A stretch of DNA of 64,000 bases from the NCBI GenBank assembly GCA_002364535.1, contig DEYL01000010.1, positions 30,674 through 94,673 on the forward strand, in the 5' to 3' direction. A program made the translations under genes and the position numbers. Of this stretch, positions 48,138-58,078 are shown piece by piece; position 1 is the stretch's first letter; each line of letters begins with the position of its first letter. The DNA is from Flavobacteriaceae bacterium UBA3159 (lineage in GTDB: Bacteria; Bacteroidota; Bacteroidia; Flavobacteriales; Flavobacteriaceae). The notes under the pieces are model-generated. The model was not told where the DNA came from and searched no databases. It was given only the letters and a program-made list of their open reading frames with translations.

Positions 48138-49523
48138 TTATTGGAGTAAATCCACAAAATCAGGAGCACTAAAGTTCCCAAAACCTTCTTTGATCTCTCC
48201 ATTTGCCTCCACTACTATGGCCCGGTTGAGTAGAGAGAGTACCCACTTTTTGCTGTCTTTATCAAAATTGGTAAATGCCAATTGTGTCTCGGGATCAATA
48301 CTCATCATTCGGTGAACCTCAAAAACGATCTCGTTGAAGGGCTGTATACAAACTCCTTTAAACTGATATTTGGGAAATAGTTTTTCCAGTGCTCTTGCTT
48401 TGATCACCGTATTGCGGTAATGACTCATTTGGGTTTGAGACCAAAAGTAAAATACTGTCGGTTGATCAATTAGTTTGGCAGTGCTTACGGTATTCAACAG
48501 ATGGTCTTGTAGTTTAATTTCGGGGAGCATTTTTCCCGCTGACATATTTTCGATGTCATTGTGCAAATCCAACACTTCTTTGAGGTAGGACTTTGAAGTG
48601 TTGACTAACAGAAAATGCTTGAGAAACCTTTCGTCTTGTTCTTTGTTTTCAATTTTCATCAATTCTTCAAAAGCAACCGCCCGCGAAAGATTATTTCTCA
48701 AGACATTTCCCTTGATCTGTGATTGAATGAGTTGCAATCGCTTAATGTTAAAATTGGTTTTTTGTTTGTTCCTAAAATAGTTTTCGGTACTGTCTAATAC
48801 CTTTTCATTCAGATAATTCAGCAGATAATTTATGTAGGGATCAAAAAAAGCCAAATCTGTTTCTGCCAAACTCAAGTACTTTCTAAAATCAAAATAAACA
48901 GAGTCTTGTTTCTTGTCCCAAAAAGTTCCTCTGAGCAGTGCATAGCGTTCTTTTCGGGTGGCGTAGGGATAGATATACGCCGCTTGGGTTATCTTTTGGG
49001 CGATGGGGGATAGTTGGTTGATGGAGTCCATGAGTATCCACTTGTTTTTTTTCTCTATCAACAGGGAGTCAATGAGTTTGGTGAACGTTTCACTATCACT
49101 AGAATATTTAGAGGACAGAAAACTATTTTCTTCCTCAAAACTGAGCAACAGATCCATCATAAAATTATTTTTGGCCGCACCGCGACCCGAGTAGACAATT
49201 GATTCATCAAAGGAGGAGGCGTTGATCCGTGCCCAAATACTGTCACCTTTTTCCAAAAAAACGGATTTGTATTCGGGAATGTGTTCAATCTTATATATCC
49301 CTGCTTCCAAAGAGTCATAATATTTGAAAAAGCGATAGTTGAGATTGAGTGAAAGTGAATCAATGGTCTTGTTGTCCTTGTAGAGCGTCACATAGGTGGA
49401 AGAAGGGTTGACGATCTGCCCCCCAAAGAAAATCCTGTTCCTATCTAACTCTTTTGAGCAAGAGCTAAGGATGACTCCCCACAACAGCAACCAAATTCGC
49501 AATAAATATTTTGATTGATCCAT
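48138..49523 (-). CDS. TlpA-like thioredoxin-fold lipoprotein without the CxxC
   Basis: 461 aa. Lipoprotein signal ends at ILSSC (about 22). Residues about 25-330 resemble the helical/beta N-terminal region of Bacteroidota TlpA-like lipoproteins. The last ~125 residues have the thioredoxin-fold pattern (TVFYFWSQTQMSHYRNTV), but the position where family members have CxxC reads QTQM. Redox activity is therefore doubtful; a binding or structural role is more likely. Convergent with transaldolase, 2 bp between stops. The ATG at 49523 places the signal better than the in-frame start four codons upstream. Confidence 0.75.
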   Translation of the reverse strand: MDQSKYLLRIWLLLWGVILSSCSKELDRNRIFFGGQIVNPSSTYVTLYKDNKTIDSLSLNLNYRFFKYYDSLEAGIYKIEHIPEYKSVFLEKGDSIWARINASSFDESIVYSGRGAAKNNFMMDLLLSFEEENSFLSSKYSSDSETFTKLIDSLLIEKKNKWILMDSINQLSPIAQKITQAAYIYPYATRKERYALLRGTFWDKKQDSVYFDFRKYLSLAETDLAFFDPYINYLLNYLNEKVLDSTENYFRNKQKTNFNIKRLQLIQSQIKGNVLRNNLSRAVAFEELMKIENKEQDERFLKHFLLVNTSKSYLKEVLDLHNDIENMSAGKMLPEIKLQDHLLNTVSTAKLIDQPTVFYFWSQTQMSHYRNTVIKARALEKLFPKYQFKGVCIQPFNEIVFEVHRMMSIDPETQLAFTNFDKDSKKWVLSLLNRAIVVEANGEIKEGFGNFSAPDFVDLLQ

Positions 49524-49585
49524 ATTACAATGCAATTTACACCAACTAAACTTTAAAAAAAAGCAAACCCTGTGGGAGAAATATT

Positions 49586-49593
49586 TACTTTTG
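49586..49593 (+). promoter_or_regulatory. -7 element for the ABC-F gene
   Basis: TACTTTTG, 19 nt before the ATG. Confidence 0.5.
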
Positions 49594-49603
49594 CAAATGC
49601 TAA

Positions 49604-51235
<1,632 letters not shown>

Positions 51236-51270
51236 ACCCAGATAATCAATAAGTTTTAAGAATTGGAGTA

Positions 51271-51972
51271 TTACATCGTATGGTGTAAACTCAACTGCAG
51301 TTGGTTTTTTCCAAAATTGTTAGTGGTTTGCCGCATCATCCCAAACTGTATTTTTAATCCTTTTCTAAAGATATAACCCAAGGCTCCATAGAGTCGATTA
51401 AGACCGAAAAAAGGAACGGTTTTTCCATCACCTATTTTTCGTTTCCCATTGATAAAAATTTCATCGTACAGGGAAAGGTATAGCGTTTTGGGTTCAATAA
51501 CGATTTTGTTGAGTGGAATATTAAGAAATAATCCGTAGCGGTAACGGGTTCTAAAATCTTGATTTTCCATCAAACGCATTTCGTATCGGAATCGATGATT
51601 GGAATAGAGTCCTTTCCCCAGTTTGATGGGAAAGGAGGTTTCTTGATAAAAACGGTTTTCTACGTTACTTTCCTTGATGTCGCCGGGTGTTCCGTTGGTG
51701 ATATGGGCATAACCAAAGGTCAATTTTAAAGGACTTTCCTTGGGCATATAGGTGATTCCCCCTCTGATAAGCAATTGTTGCAAATCTCCAATAATATTAA
51801 AATTCCGGTGCTGTATATCCCCCTGAACTCCCCAAAGACTGTCTTTTTTAAAACGGGTGTTGAAAACATACAAATACCAAGCTCCCATTTCATCTGGGTC
51901 TGTTTGAGCGTGAATATTGGTGGGCAAAATAAATAGTAATGCCAATATTGGGGTGTAAAACCATTTTTTCAT
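51271..51972 (-). CDS. DUF2490 family outer-membrane protein
   Basis: 233 aa. Cleavable signal (MKKWFYTPILALLFILP...IHAQ) followed by amphipathic beta strands ending in LSLHHTM. The DUF2490 features WYLYVFNTRF, FRYEMR and YRYG.LFLNIP are visible. Function unknown. An upstream in-frame ATG at 52029 would add a non-signal stretch and overlap the DUF2007 gene, so Met 51972 is preferred. Confidence 0.8.
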   Translation of the reverse strand: MKKWFYTPILALLFILPTNIHAQTDPDEMGAWYLYVFNTRFKKDSLWGVQGDIQHRNFNIIGDLQQLLIRGGITYMPKESPLKLTFGYAHITNGTPGDIKESNVENRFYQETSFPIKLGKGLYSNHRFRYEMRLMENQDFRTRYRYGLFLNIPLNKIVIEPKTLYLSLYDEIFINGKRKIGDGKTVPFFGLNRLYGALGYIFRKGLKIQFGMMRQTTNNFGKNQLQLSLHHTM

Positions 51973-52000
51973 AAGGGCAAATATAAAAATTATTGGATTA

Positions 52001-52219
52001 TTACGAATCAAGAGCGCTGAGTGCTTCAATAGCTTGTTGCTCTTCGTCTTTGTGAACCCAAAGGCTTTGTTGGGTGTTCAAAATTCCAAAACCCGCTAAT
52101 CTGGCCGAAGATGAAGGATCTTTTACCACGGGGACAATCCCGAGGGCATCTAAAGAATTAACCACAGCTATTACTTCTATGGGGCTGCCTTTAAAAATTT
52201 GGATATAATCTTGGGGCAT
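52001..52219 (-). CDS. DUF2007 domain protein (putative signal-transducing protein)
   Basis: 72 aa, a complete small DUF2007 protein: YIQIFKGSPIEVIAVVNSLD, GIVPVVKD and a conserved C-terminal LWVHKDEEQQAIEAL. Function unknown; the domain is related to PII-like folds. It lies between the 226-aa membrane protein (9 bp upstream) and the DUF2490 gene. Confidence 0.85.
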   Translation of the reverse strand: MPQDYIQIFKGSPIEVIAVVNSLDALGIVPVVKDPSSSARLAGFGILNTQQSLWVHKDEEQQAIEALSALDS

Positions 52220-52228
52220 TCAGATGAA

Positions 52229-52909
52229 TTAGGTTTTATCGTATCGATTGTTCCAGATCGCTGGGTTGAAATTTTTTCCCAAAGCAAAACCATAAAACAA
52301 TACGATGGAAGCAATGGCCTTAAACATAAAGAAGTAAAGCATCCAAAAGGTTGAGGGGGTAGGGGTTTTGGTGAAAATTTGATAGGGTGTCAAAAGTGTC
52401 GCAAAAAAACTGACAAATAATACAGCCATCAATAGGTTCCATATATTTTTGAAAGGCCATGCCCAAGCTTTTCTGAAAAAAGATAAATCATTACCCCATT
52501 TGTGAACGAGATAGAAATAGTTGTTGCCTAGAGGAACAAAAAGTAATGGATCATCTGTTTTTTTTAATCTAAAAAGCACAGAAGGTGCCATAATCTTAAA
52601 TCCCTCTAGAGAGGTTTGATGTTCTTTTTCCAATTGGATAATTTTCTCAATGCCCTCCTTAGGTATATTTCCCTTGAAGTATTTGAGGTCTAAAAAACGC
52701 AATCGATAGTTTATACAAACCTGCTTGATCTGATCCAAGTGGAAAATTCTTTGGGTTTCCAGTTGGTCAAAATCAAAATTATTGGAGCTTTGAGGCTCAG
52801 AGGATTGACCATCTAACATATCTCCTATGTATAGGGGAGTGGTCTGCAATGCAATATCCTCAAGAATTTGGTCAATTTGTGTGGGGGGGAAAAGTTTCTT
52901 CATCATCAT
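52229..52909 (-). CDS. Uncharacterised two-helix membrane protein
   Basis: 226 aa, not recognised. The first ~140 residues are soluble and hydrophilic, followed by two strong transmembrane helices (IWNLLMAVLFVSFFATLL, and a second ending AIASIVLFYGFALG). No catalytic motif is visible. The cytoplasmic part shows an acidic start and a W-rich segment before the first helix (KWGNDLSFFRKAWAWPFKNI). The gene is 76 bp after pheT and 9 bp before DUF2007, in the same direction. Confidence 0.75.
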   Translation of the reverse strand: MMMKKLFPPTQIDQILEDIALQTTPLYIGDMLDGQSSEPQSSNNFDFDQLETQRIFHLDQIKQVCINYRLRFLDLKYFKGNIPKEGIEKIIQLEKEHQTSLEGFKIMAPSVLFRLKKTDDPLLFVPLGNNYFYLVHKWGNDLSFFRKAWAWPFKNIWNLLMAVLFVSFFATLLTPYQIFTKTPTPSTFWMLYFFMFKAIASIVLFYGFALGKNFNPAIWNNRYDKT

Positions 52910-52985
52910 CTATCTTTTTCTCTTTTGTAAAATTAGGAATAAAATAGGTTTTGACAAAAGTCAAAAAAAGAAAAGCTTAATTTTA

Positions 52986-55406
52986 TTAACGCAATTGAGC
53001 TCCCAATTGGGTTTCAAATTGATTTCGCAACTTCCCCATGATTTTATCTACATATTTGTCTGTCAACGTCTTCTTTGGGTCTTGGAAATAAAAACTTACG
53101 CCATAAGACTTTTTTCCTTTCGGAAGTTTGTCTCCTTCATAGACATCAAAAAGTTGAACGGAATTGAGAATGTTTTTCTCCGTTTTTAAAGCAATTTGCT
53201 TTAATGCGTTAAAGGGAACCCCAGTATCCAATAGCAGTGCAAAATCTCTTCTTACTTGGGGAAATTTTGGGATTTCTTGGTACTGAATATTGTTATTTTT
53301 AGCCAAATCAACAATCTGTCTAAAATCCAATTCTGCGTATAATACCTTTTGGTTGATGTTGAATTTATCGCAGATTTCTTTTTTTACAAATCCAAACTGC
53401 ACGAACGATTTTCCTTTGTACGTATAGCTTAAACCTTCGAAAAAAATATCATTATCAGTGCTGTGCTCTTCTCTTTGAATCGGGCAGTTTTTCTGGAGAA
53501 GTTGATGGATAACACCTTTTAGATAGAAAAATACTTGGGGTTGATGGGTTACATTCCAATTTTCTTTATGGACATCGCCACTAATGATCAAAGAAAGGAA
53601 TTTTTCTTCCTTGAAAGCACCATTGTTTCGCTGGTAGGTTTTGCCCAATTCAAATAGTTTTAGGGATTTGGACTGACGATTGAGATTAAAGGCTACTACC
53701 TCTAATGCTCCGGAAAGCATTGAGGTTCTCATTTGAGAGAGCTCTTGCCCCAATGGGTTGATGATGTTTACCCCCTTTACATCTTTGATGTCTTGGGAAA
53801 TTTCTCCATAGTCAGGGTTGGTGATGGAATTGTTCATCATTTCGTTAAAGCCTAAACTGACCAGTTGATTGGACAGCCGCTCTGCAATTTGATGATCGTC
53901 GGCACCAACAAAGTCAGAAATGTTATTGTCCAGTAGCTTCGAGGCGTTTACATTATTGTAGCCGTAAACCCTTAGAATTTCTTCAATGACATCAGCTGGG
54001 CGGGTCACATCCACCCTATAGCGTGGAATTTCAACTAACATTCCTTCTTCGTTAGAATTATCTATTTTGATTTCAAGTCCATTTAGAATATTGGAAATGT
54101 CATCTTTGGAGATTTCTTGCCCAATGGTCTTGTTGATTTGTTCAAAGGTCAACATGAATTTGGGAGCCTCTTGCAAATCTTGCTTGATTTCGAATAGTTC
54201 TCCCTCAATGGTTCCCCCTGCCAATTCCACCATCAGATTGGCAGCATATTTGAGCGCGTGGGGTGTGATCTCCGGGTCTATACCTCTTTCAAATCTAAAA
54301 GAGGCATCTGTGTTTAGTCCATGTCTTTTGGCTGATTTTCTGATGCTTATAGGGTCGAAGTAGGCACTTTCTAAAAATATACTTGTCGTACTCTCACTGA
54401 CGCCGGAGTCTTGGCCACCAAATACCCCGGCAATACACAAGGGTTTCTGGTGGTCGCATATCATCAGATCCTCTGCATGGAGTTTTCGTTCTAAGCCATC
54501 TAAGGTGACAAAAGGAGTGTCTTGAGAAACAGTTTTAACCACAATTCCATCCTTAATCTTATCCAAATCAAAAGCATGTAGAGGTTGTCCTATATGGTGC
54601 AATACAAAGTTCGTGATGTCTACTACATTGTTTTTTGGTTCAATCCCCAGTGCTTTAAGGCGTTTTTGCAGCCAGGTAGGGGAGGGTTTTATTGATAAAT
54701 TGGTGATGTTGACACCCATATACCTGGGAGCCCTATCCTCAGATTCTACCGATACGCTAAACTTTTTTTCAGAAGGAGCAATGCTGAAATGGTCTATACT
54801 AGGAGAGGACCATTTGAATTTAATACCATTGAATTGACAATAGGCTTTTAAATCCCTAGCCACCCCCATATGACTCATGGCATCTGCCCGATTGGGTGTC
54901 AACCCAATTTCAAAAACAGTATCGACTTCTATATCAAAAATCTCATTGCAAGGAGTACCATTTTCTAAATTAGCATCCAAAACCATAATACCGTCGTGGG
55001 ATTCACCTAAGCCTAATTCGTCCTCAGCACAGATCATGCCATAGCTTTCTTCACCTCTGATTTTACTCTTTTTAATCAAAAAGGCATTTCCCTCTTGGTC
55101 AAAGAGCGATGTACCAACTGTGGCAACAGCAACTTTTTGTCCTTGAGACACATTGAGTGCACCACAAACGATGGGTACTATTTCGGTTCCTAAATCAACC
55201 TCGGTAACCCGCAGTCGATCGGCATTGGGATGTTGTGAACATTTCAATACCTCACCAACAACAACCCCTTTAAGTCCTCCTTTGATAGATTCGAATGTGG
55301 TGATTCCCTCAACCTCTAAACCCAAGTCGGTCAATATTTCAGATACTTGCTTTGATAGAAGGTCAGTTTTTAAAAACTGTTTGATCCAGTTGTATGATAT
55401 TTTCAT
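52986..55406 (-). CDS. pheT: Phenylalanine-tRNA ligase subunit beta
   Basis: 806 aa, full length. N-terminal tRNA-binding domain (about 40-150; VVGEVLKCSQHPNADRLRV), then B3/B4 editing domains, B5 domain (PRYRVDVTRPADVIEEILR), the catalytic-like core (PLGQELSQMRTSML), and the C-terminal anticodon-binding FDX-ACB (PKFPQVRRDFALLL ... GKLRNQF). It forms the heterotetramer with PheS, which is outside the window. Confidence 0.96.
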   Translation of the reverse strand: MKISYNWIKQFLKTDLLSKQVSEILTDLGLEVEGITTFESIKGGLKGVVVGEVLKCSQHPNADRLRVTEVDLGTEIVPIVCGALNVSQGQKVAVATVGTSLFDQEGNAFLIKKSKIRGEESYGMICAEDELGLGESHDGIMVLDANLENGTPCNEIFDIEVDTVFEIGLTPNRADAMSHMGVARDLKAYCQFNGIKFKWSSPSIDHFSIAPSEKKFSVSVESEDRAPRYMGVNITNLSIKPSPTWLQKRLKALGIEPKNNVVDITNFVLHHIGQPLHAFDLDKIKDGIVVKTVSQDTPFVTLDGLERKLHAEDLMICDHQKPLCIAGVFGGQDSGVSESTTSIFLESAYFDPISIRKSAKRHGLNTDASFRFERGIDPEITPHALKYAANLMVELAGGTIEGELFEIKQDLQEAPKFMLTFEQINKTIGQEISKDDISNILNGLEIKIDNSNEEGMLVEIPRYRVDVTRPADVIEEILRVYGYNNVNASKLLDNNISDFVGADDHQIAERLSNQLVSLGFNEMMNNSITNPDYGEISQDIKDVKGVNIINPLGQELSQMRTSMLSGALEVVAFNLNRQSKSLKLFELGKTYQRNNGAFKEEKFLSLIISGDVHKENWNVTHQPQVFFYLKGVIHQLLQKNCPIQREEHSTDNDIFFEGLSYTYKGKSFVQFGFVKKEICDKFNINQKVLYAELDFRQIVDLAKNNNIQYQEIPKFPQVRRDFALLLDTGVPFNALKQIALKTEKNILNSVQLFDVYEGDKLPKGKKSYGVSFYFQDPKKTLTDKYVDKIMGKLRNQFETQLGAQLR

Positions 55407-55467
55407 CGAGAATAAATGACTATTAAATCGAAGGGTAAAGATAATAATCTATGCTTAACCACCTTTT

Positions 55468-57567
55468 TTAACTGATGTAATTCCATATGTTTTGATAAGC
55501 TTTCATTTTGGCCAAGGTTTGTCTCAAGGATGTATTTTTGATCGCTTCTAATCGGGGGTCTTCTCGCAATAATTCCTGAGCGTCGCTTCGGGCGGTTTTG
55601 AGCCACTGATTGTCTTTGATGATGTCGGCAATTTTAAGTTGTAGTACTCCGCTTTGTTGGGTGCCCATAAGGTCACCAGGGCCTCGGAGTTTAAGATCCA
55701 CCTCAGCAATTTGAAACCCATCGGTAGTAGCCGTCATGGTTTCTAAGCGGGTTTTAGCTTCATTAGTGAGTTTGTGACTGCTCATCAGTATGCAGTAGCT
55801 TTGATCATTACCCCTACCTACACGACCGCGCAGTTGATGCAATTGGGACAATCCAAAACGCTCCGCACTTTCTATGACCATCACCGATGCATTGGGTACA
55901 TTTACACCCACCTCGATCACAGTGGTGGCCACCATTATTTGAGTTTGTTTCTTGATAAAGCGATCCATTTCATAATCCTTGTCCTTTGCGGGCATTTGAC
56001 CGTGAACAATACTGATTTGATATTTAGGAGGAGGGAAGGCCCTAGAAATACTTTCATAGCCATCCATCAGGTCTTTGTAATCCATTTTTTCAGATTCCTT
56101 GATCAGTGGATATACCATGTAAATTTGCCTACCTTTTTGAATTTCATCAGCAATGAACTTAAAGACCTTTAGCCGGTTACTGTCATAGCGATGTATTGTT
56201 TTTACTTTTTTGCGTCCGGGGGGTAATTCATCGATGACAGAAATATCCAAATCTCCATAGACACTCATGGCAAGTGTGCGTGGAATAGGAGTGGCTGTCA
56301 TAACCAGAACATGTGGAGGGATGCTGTTTTTTCGCCATAGTTTAGCCCTTTGTGCCACTCCAAAACGATGTTGTTCATCGACCACCGCAAATCCGAGGTT
56401 TTTAAATTTTACTTTGTCTTCGATTACGGCATGGGTTCCAATTAAAATATTTAACTCCCCCGATTCCAAAAGTTCTGCCAATTGGGTCCGTTCGGCTTTT
56501 TTGGAACTACCAGTCAAGAGTCCAATAGAGATGTCCAAACCTCCGACCATAGATTTTAGTGATTGATAATGCTGTTTGGCCAGAATTTCGGTTGGAGCCA
56601 TTAGACAGGATTGAAAACCATTGTCGGCTGCAATCAACATCACCATTAAGGCCACTATGGTTTTTCCCGACCCCACATCTCCTTGTAACAAACGGTTCAT
56701 TTGTTGAGCGGTGCCAATGTCTTTTCGGATTTCACGGATCACTCTTTTTTGAGCCTTTGTCAGCTCGAAAGGAAGGTTGTTGTTAAAAAAAGTATTGAAG
56801 TAATCCCCCACTTTACTAAAAACAAAACCTTTTATTTTTTGCTTGCGTTGAAGGTTTTTCATCAACAATTGCAATTGAATAAAAAACAACTCCTCGTATT
56901 TCAATCGGTTTTGCGCAGCTGTAAGGGTATCTTGATTCTTAGGAAAATGTATGTTTTTAAGGGCTGTATTTTTATCGATCAGGCGATATTTAGTGATCAA
57001 ATCCCCAGGAAGGGTCTCTGCAAATGGATTTTCAGAAGAACGCATCAATTCCCCCATCATTTTGATGATAACCCTCTGAGAAATGCCTTTGGAAAGTAGT
57101 TTTTCAGTACTGCGGTAGACCGCCTGAAGGGCCGTGGAAAATCCTTTTTCAAAGTTCTCTAGAGTATCCATTTCAGGATGTGGCATGTGGGGTCGGTTAT
57201 CATACCAATTGAGGCGGCCGAAAATCACATAGGCCGTATTTAATTTCAAACTTTCTTTAATCCATTGATGACCCCGAAACCAGATCAATTCCATTTTATT
57301 TTGCCCGTCGGTAAAAGTGGCTACTAGGCGTTTGCCTCTTTTTTGTCGGATCATTTCTACATTAACGATCTCTCCTTTTATTTGAACTTCAGAGGAATTT
57401 TTGGGTAAATCGTTAATTTTGTAAAAAGTAGAACGATCGATATAACGGTATGGGAAAAAATACAGCAAATCTTGAAAAGTGAACAAGTTCAGTTCTTGTT
57501 TTAGTAAATTGGCTCTACTGGGACCAATTCCTTTAAGGTATTCTATTGGGGTTTGAAGTGCATCCAT
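55468..57567 (-). CDS. recG: ATP-dependent DNA helicase RecG
   Basis: 699 aa from the chosen ATG (57565-57567), giving MDALQTPIEYLKGIGPSRANLL. An upstream ATG at 57660 would add 31 unconserved residues. Wedge/OB domain, then helicase core: Walker A GDVGSGKTIVAL, DEQHRFGV (motif II), MTATPIPRTLAM, and QLRGRVGRG (motif VI). It remodels stalled forks and R-loops. A promoter at 57575-57603 supports the shorter start. Confidence 0.95.
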   Translation of the reverse strand: MDALQTPIEYLKGIGPSRANLLKQELNLFTFQDLLYFFPYRYIDRSTFYKINDLPKNSSEVQIKGEIVNVEMIRQKRGKRLVATFTDGQNKMELIWFRGHQWIKESLKLNTAYVIFGRLNWYDNRPHMPHPEMDTLENFEKGFSTALQAVYRSTEKLLSKGISQRVIIKMMGELMRSSENPFAETLPGDLITKYRLIDKNTALKNIHFPKNQDTLTAAQNRLKYEELFFIQLQLLMKNLQRKQKIKGFVFSKVGDYFNTFFNNNLPFELTKAQKRVIREIRKDIGTAQQMNRLLQGDVGSGKTIVALMVMLIAADNGFQSCLMAPTEILAKQHYQSLKSMVGGLDISIGLLTGSSKKAERTQLAELLESGELNILIGTHAVIEDKVKFKNLGFAVVDEQHRFGVAQRAKLWRKNSIPPHVLVMTATPIPRTLAMSVYGDLDISVIDELPPGRKKVKTIHRYDSNRLKVFKFIADEIQKGRQIYMVYPLIKESEKMDYKDLMDGYESISRAFPPPKYQISIVHGQMPAKDKDYEMDRFIKKQTQIMVATTVIEVGVNVPNASVMVIESAERFGLSQLHQLRGRVGRGNDQSYCILMSSHKLTNEAKTRLETMTATTDGFQIAEVDLKLRGPGDLMGTQQSGVLQLKIADIIKDNQWLKTARSDAQELLREDPRLEAIKNTSLRQTLAKMKAYQNIWNYIS

Positions 57568-57574
57568 CAGTTTA

Positions 57575-57603
57575 CTAAAATAATTGTTTTCAAGATGATT
57601 CAA
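57575..57603 (-). promoter_or_regulatory. Promoter for recG
   Basis: On the minus strand, TTG (57601-57603), an 18-nt spacer and TATTTTAG (57575-57582), one base off TAnnTTTG. It ends 7 nt before the ATG at 57567, leaving almost no leader. Confidence 0.5.
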
Positions 57604-57650
57604 TTTGTATTGTTTAAAACTTCTCTTAATTTGGGATAAAATAGATTTTA

Positions 57651-57835
57651 ATGAGAGCATGAGTCATTTTCGGCGGTGGAACCAAAGGAGCCTTTTCAGG
57701 AGGAGTTGCCGAACACTTGATTCGAGCATAGGGCAGAATGTAAGATTTGTATTTGGGCGCATCTAAAGGGGTTTGCTGGTCAGTCATTTGGCCTTGAATA
57801 AAATCGAAAAAATAAAAAAAGGTTTTACGCAAATT
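57651..57835 (+). pseudogene. 5' remnant of a patatin-like phospholipase gene
   Basis: From ATG 57651 the + strand reads MRA-stop-VIFGGGTKGAFSGGVAEHLI, then RA-stop-GRM-stop-DLYLGAS. After a frame change it reads LVSHLALNKIEK. This is the N-terminus of a patatin-like protein (GGGxKGA oxyanion motif, then GxSxG, here GASKG with the catalytic Ser still visible), with the first stop replacing the usual Leu. At least three stops and one shift; the remaining ~250 residues are not seen. A 68-codon open frame on the opposite strand is only its shadow. Confidence 0.78.
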
Positions 57836-58078
57836 TGATAGGTAATCATTGGTATTACAAACTTAGTAATTACAATATGTTTACCCACTTAAGGAAGCGT
57901 TAAAACAATAAATGCTTAGAAGTTAAAATTAACAGATCAATAATAATTCTTGATTTTGACAGTCACGCATATGTAGAACATTTCCATTTCAGAATTGGTT
58001 TTAAAATTCATGAAAAGCTGTGGATAACTAAAGGTCTGTGTTTTTCTAAGGGTTTAATTATTGACTTAATTTTAAATA
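57836..58078. other. Gene-free stretch before uvrD/pcrA
   Basis: 243 bp without a gene or recognisable continuation of the patatin remnant. It holds one perfect DnaA-box sequence, TGTGGATAA (58019-58027, minus-strand TTATCCACA), alone and so not an origin. No consensus promoter for the + strand gene was found with confidence. Confidence 0.5.

Noticed and set aside
57626..57832. 68-codon minus-strand frame rich in proline
   Set aside because: The opposite strand encodes recognisable patatin motifs; this frame is its reverse-strand shadow and overlaps the recG upstream region.
58019..58027. DnaA box suggesting a replication origin
   Set aside because: Only one perfect box was found, with no dnaA nearby and no clear AT-rich unwinding array; likely chance or a promoter-proximal site.
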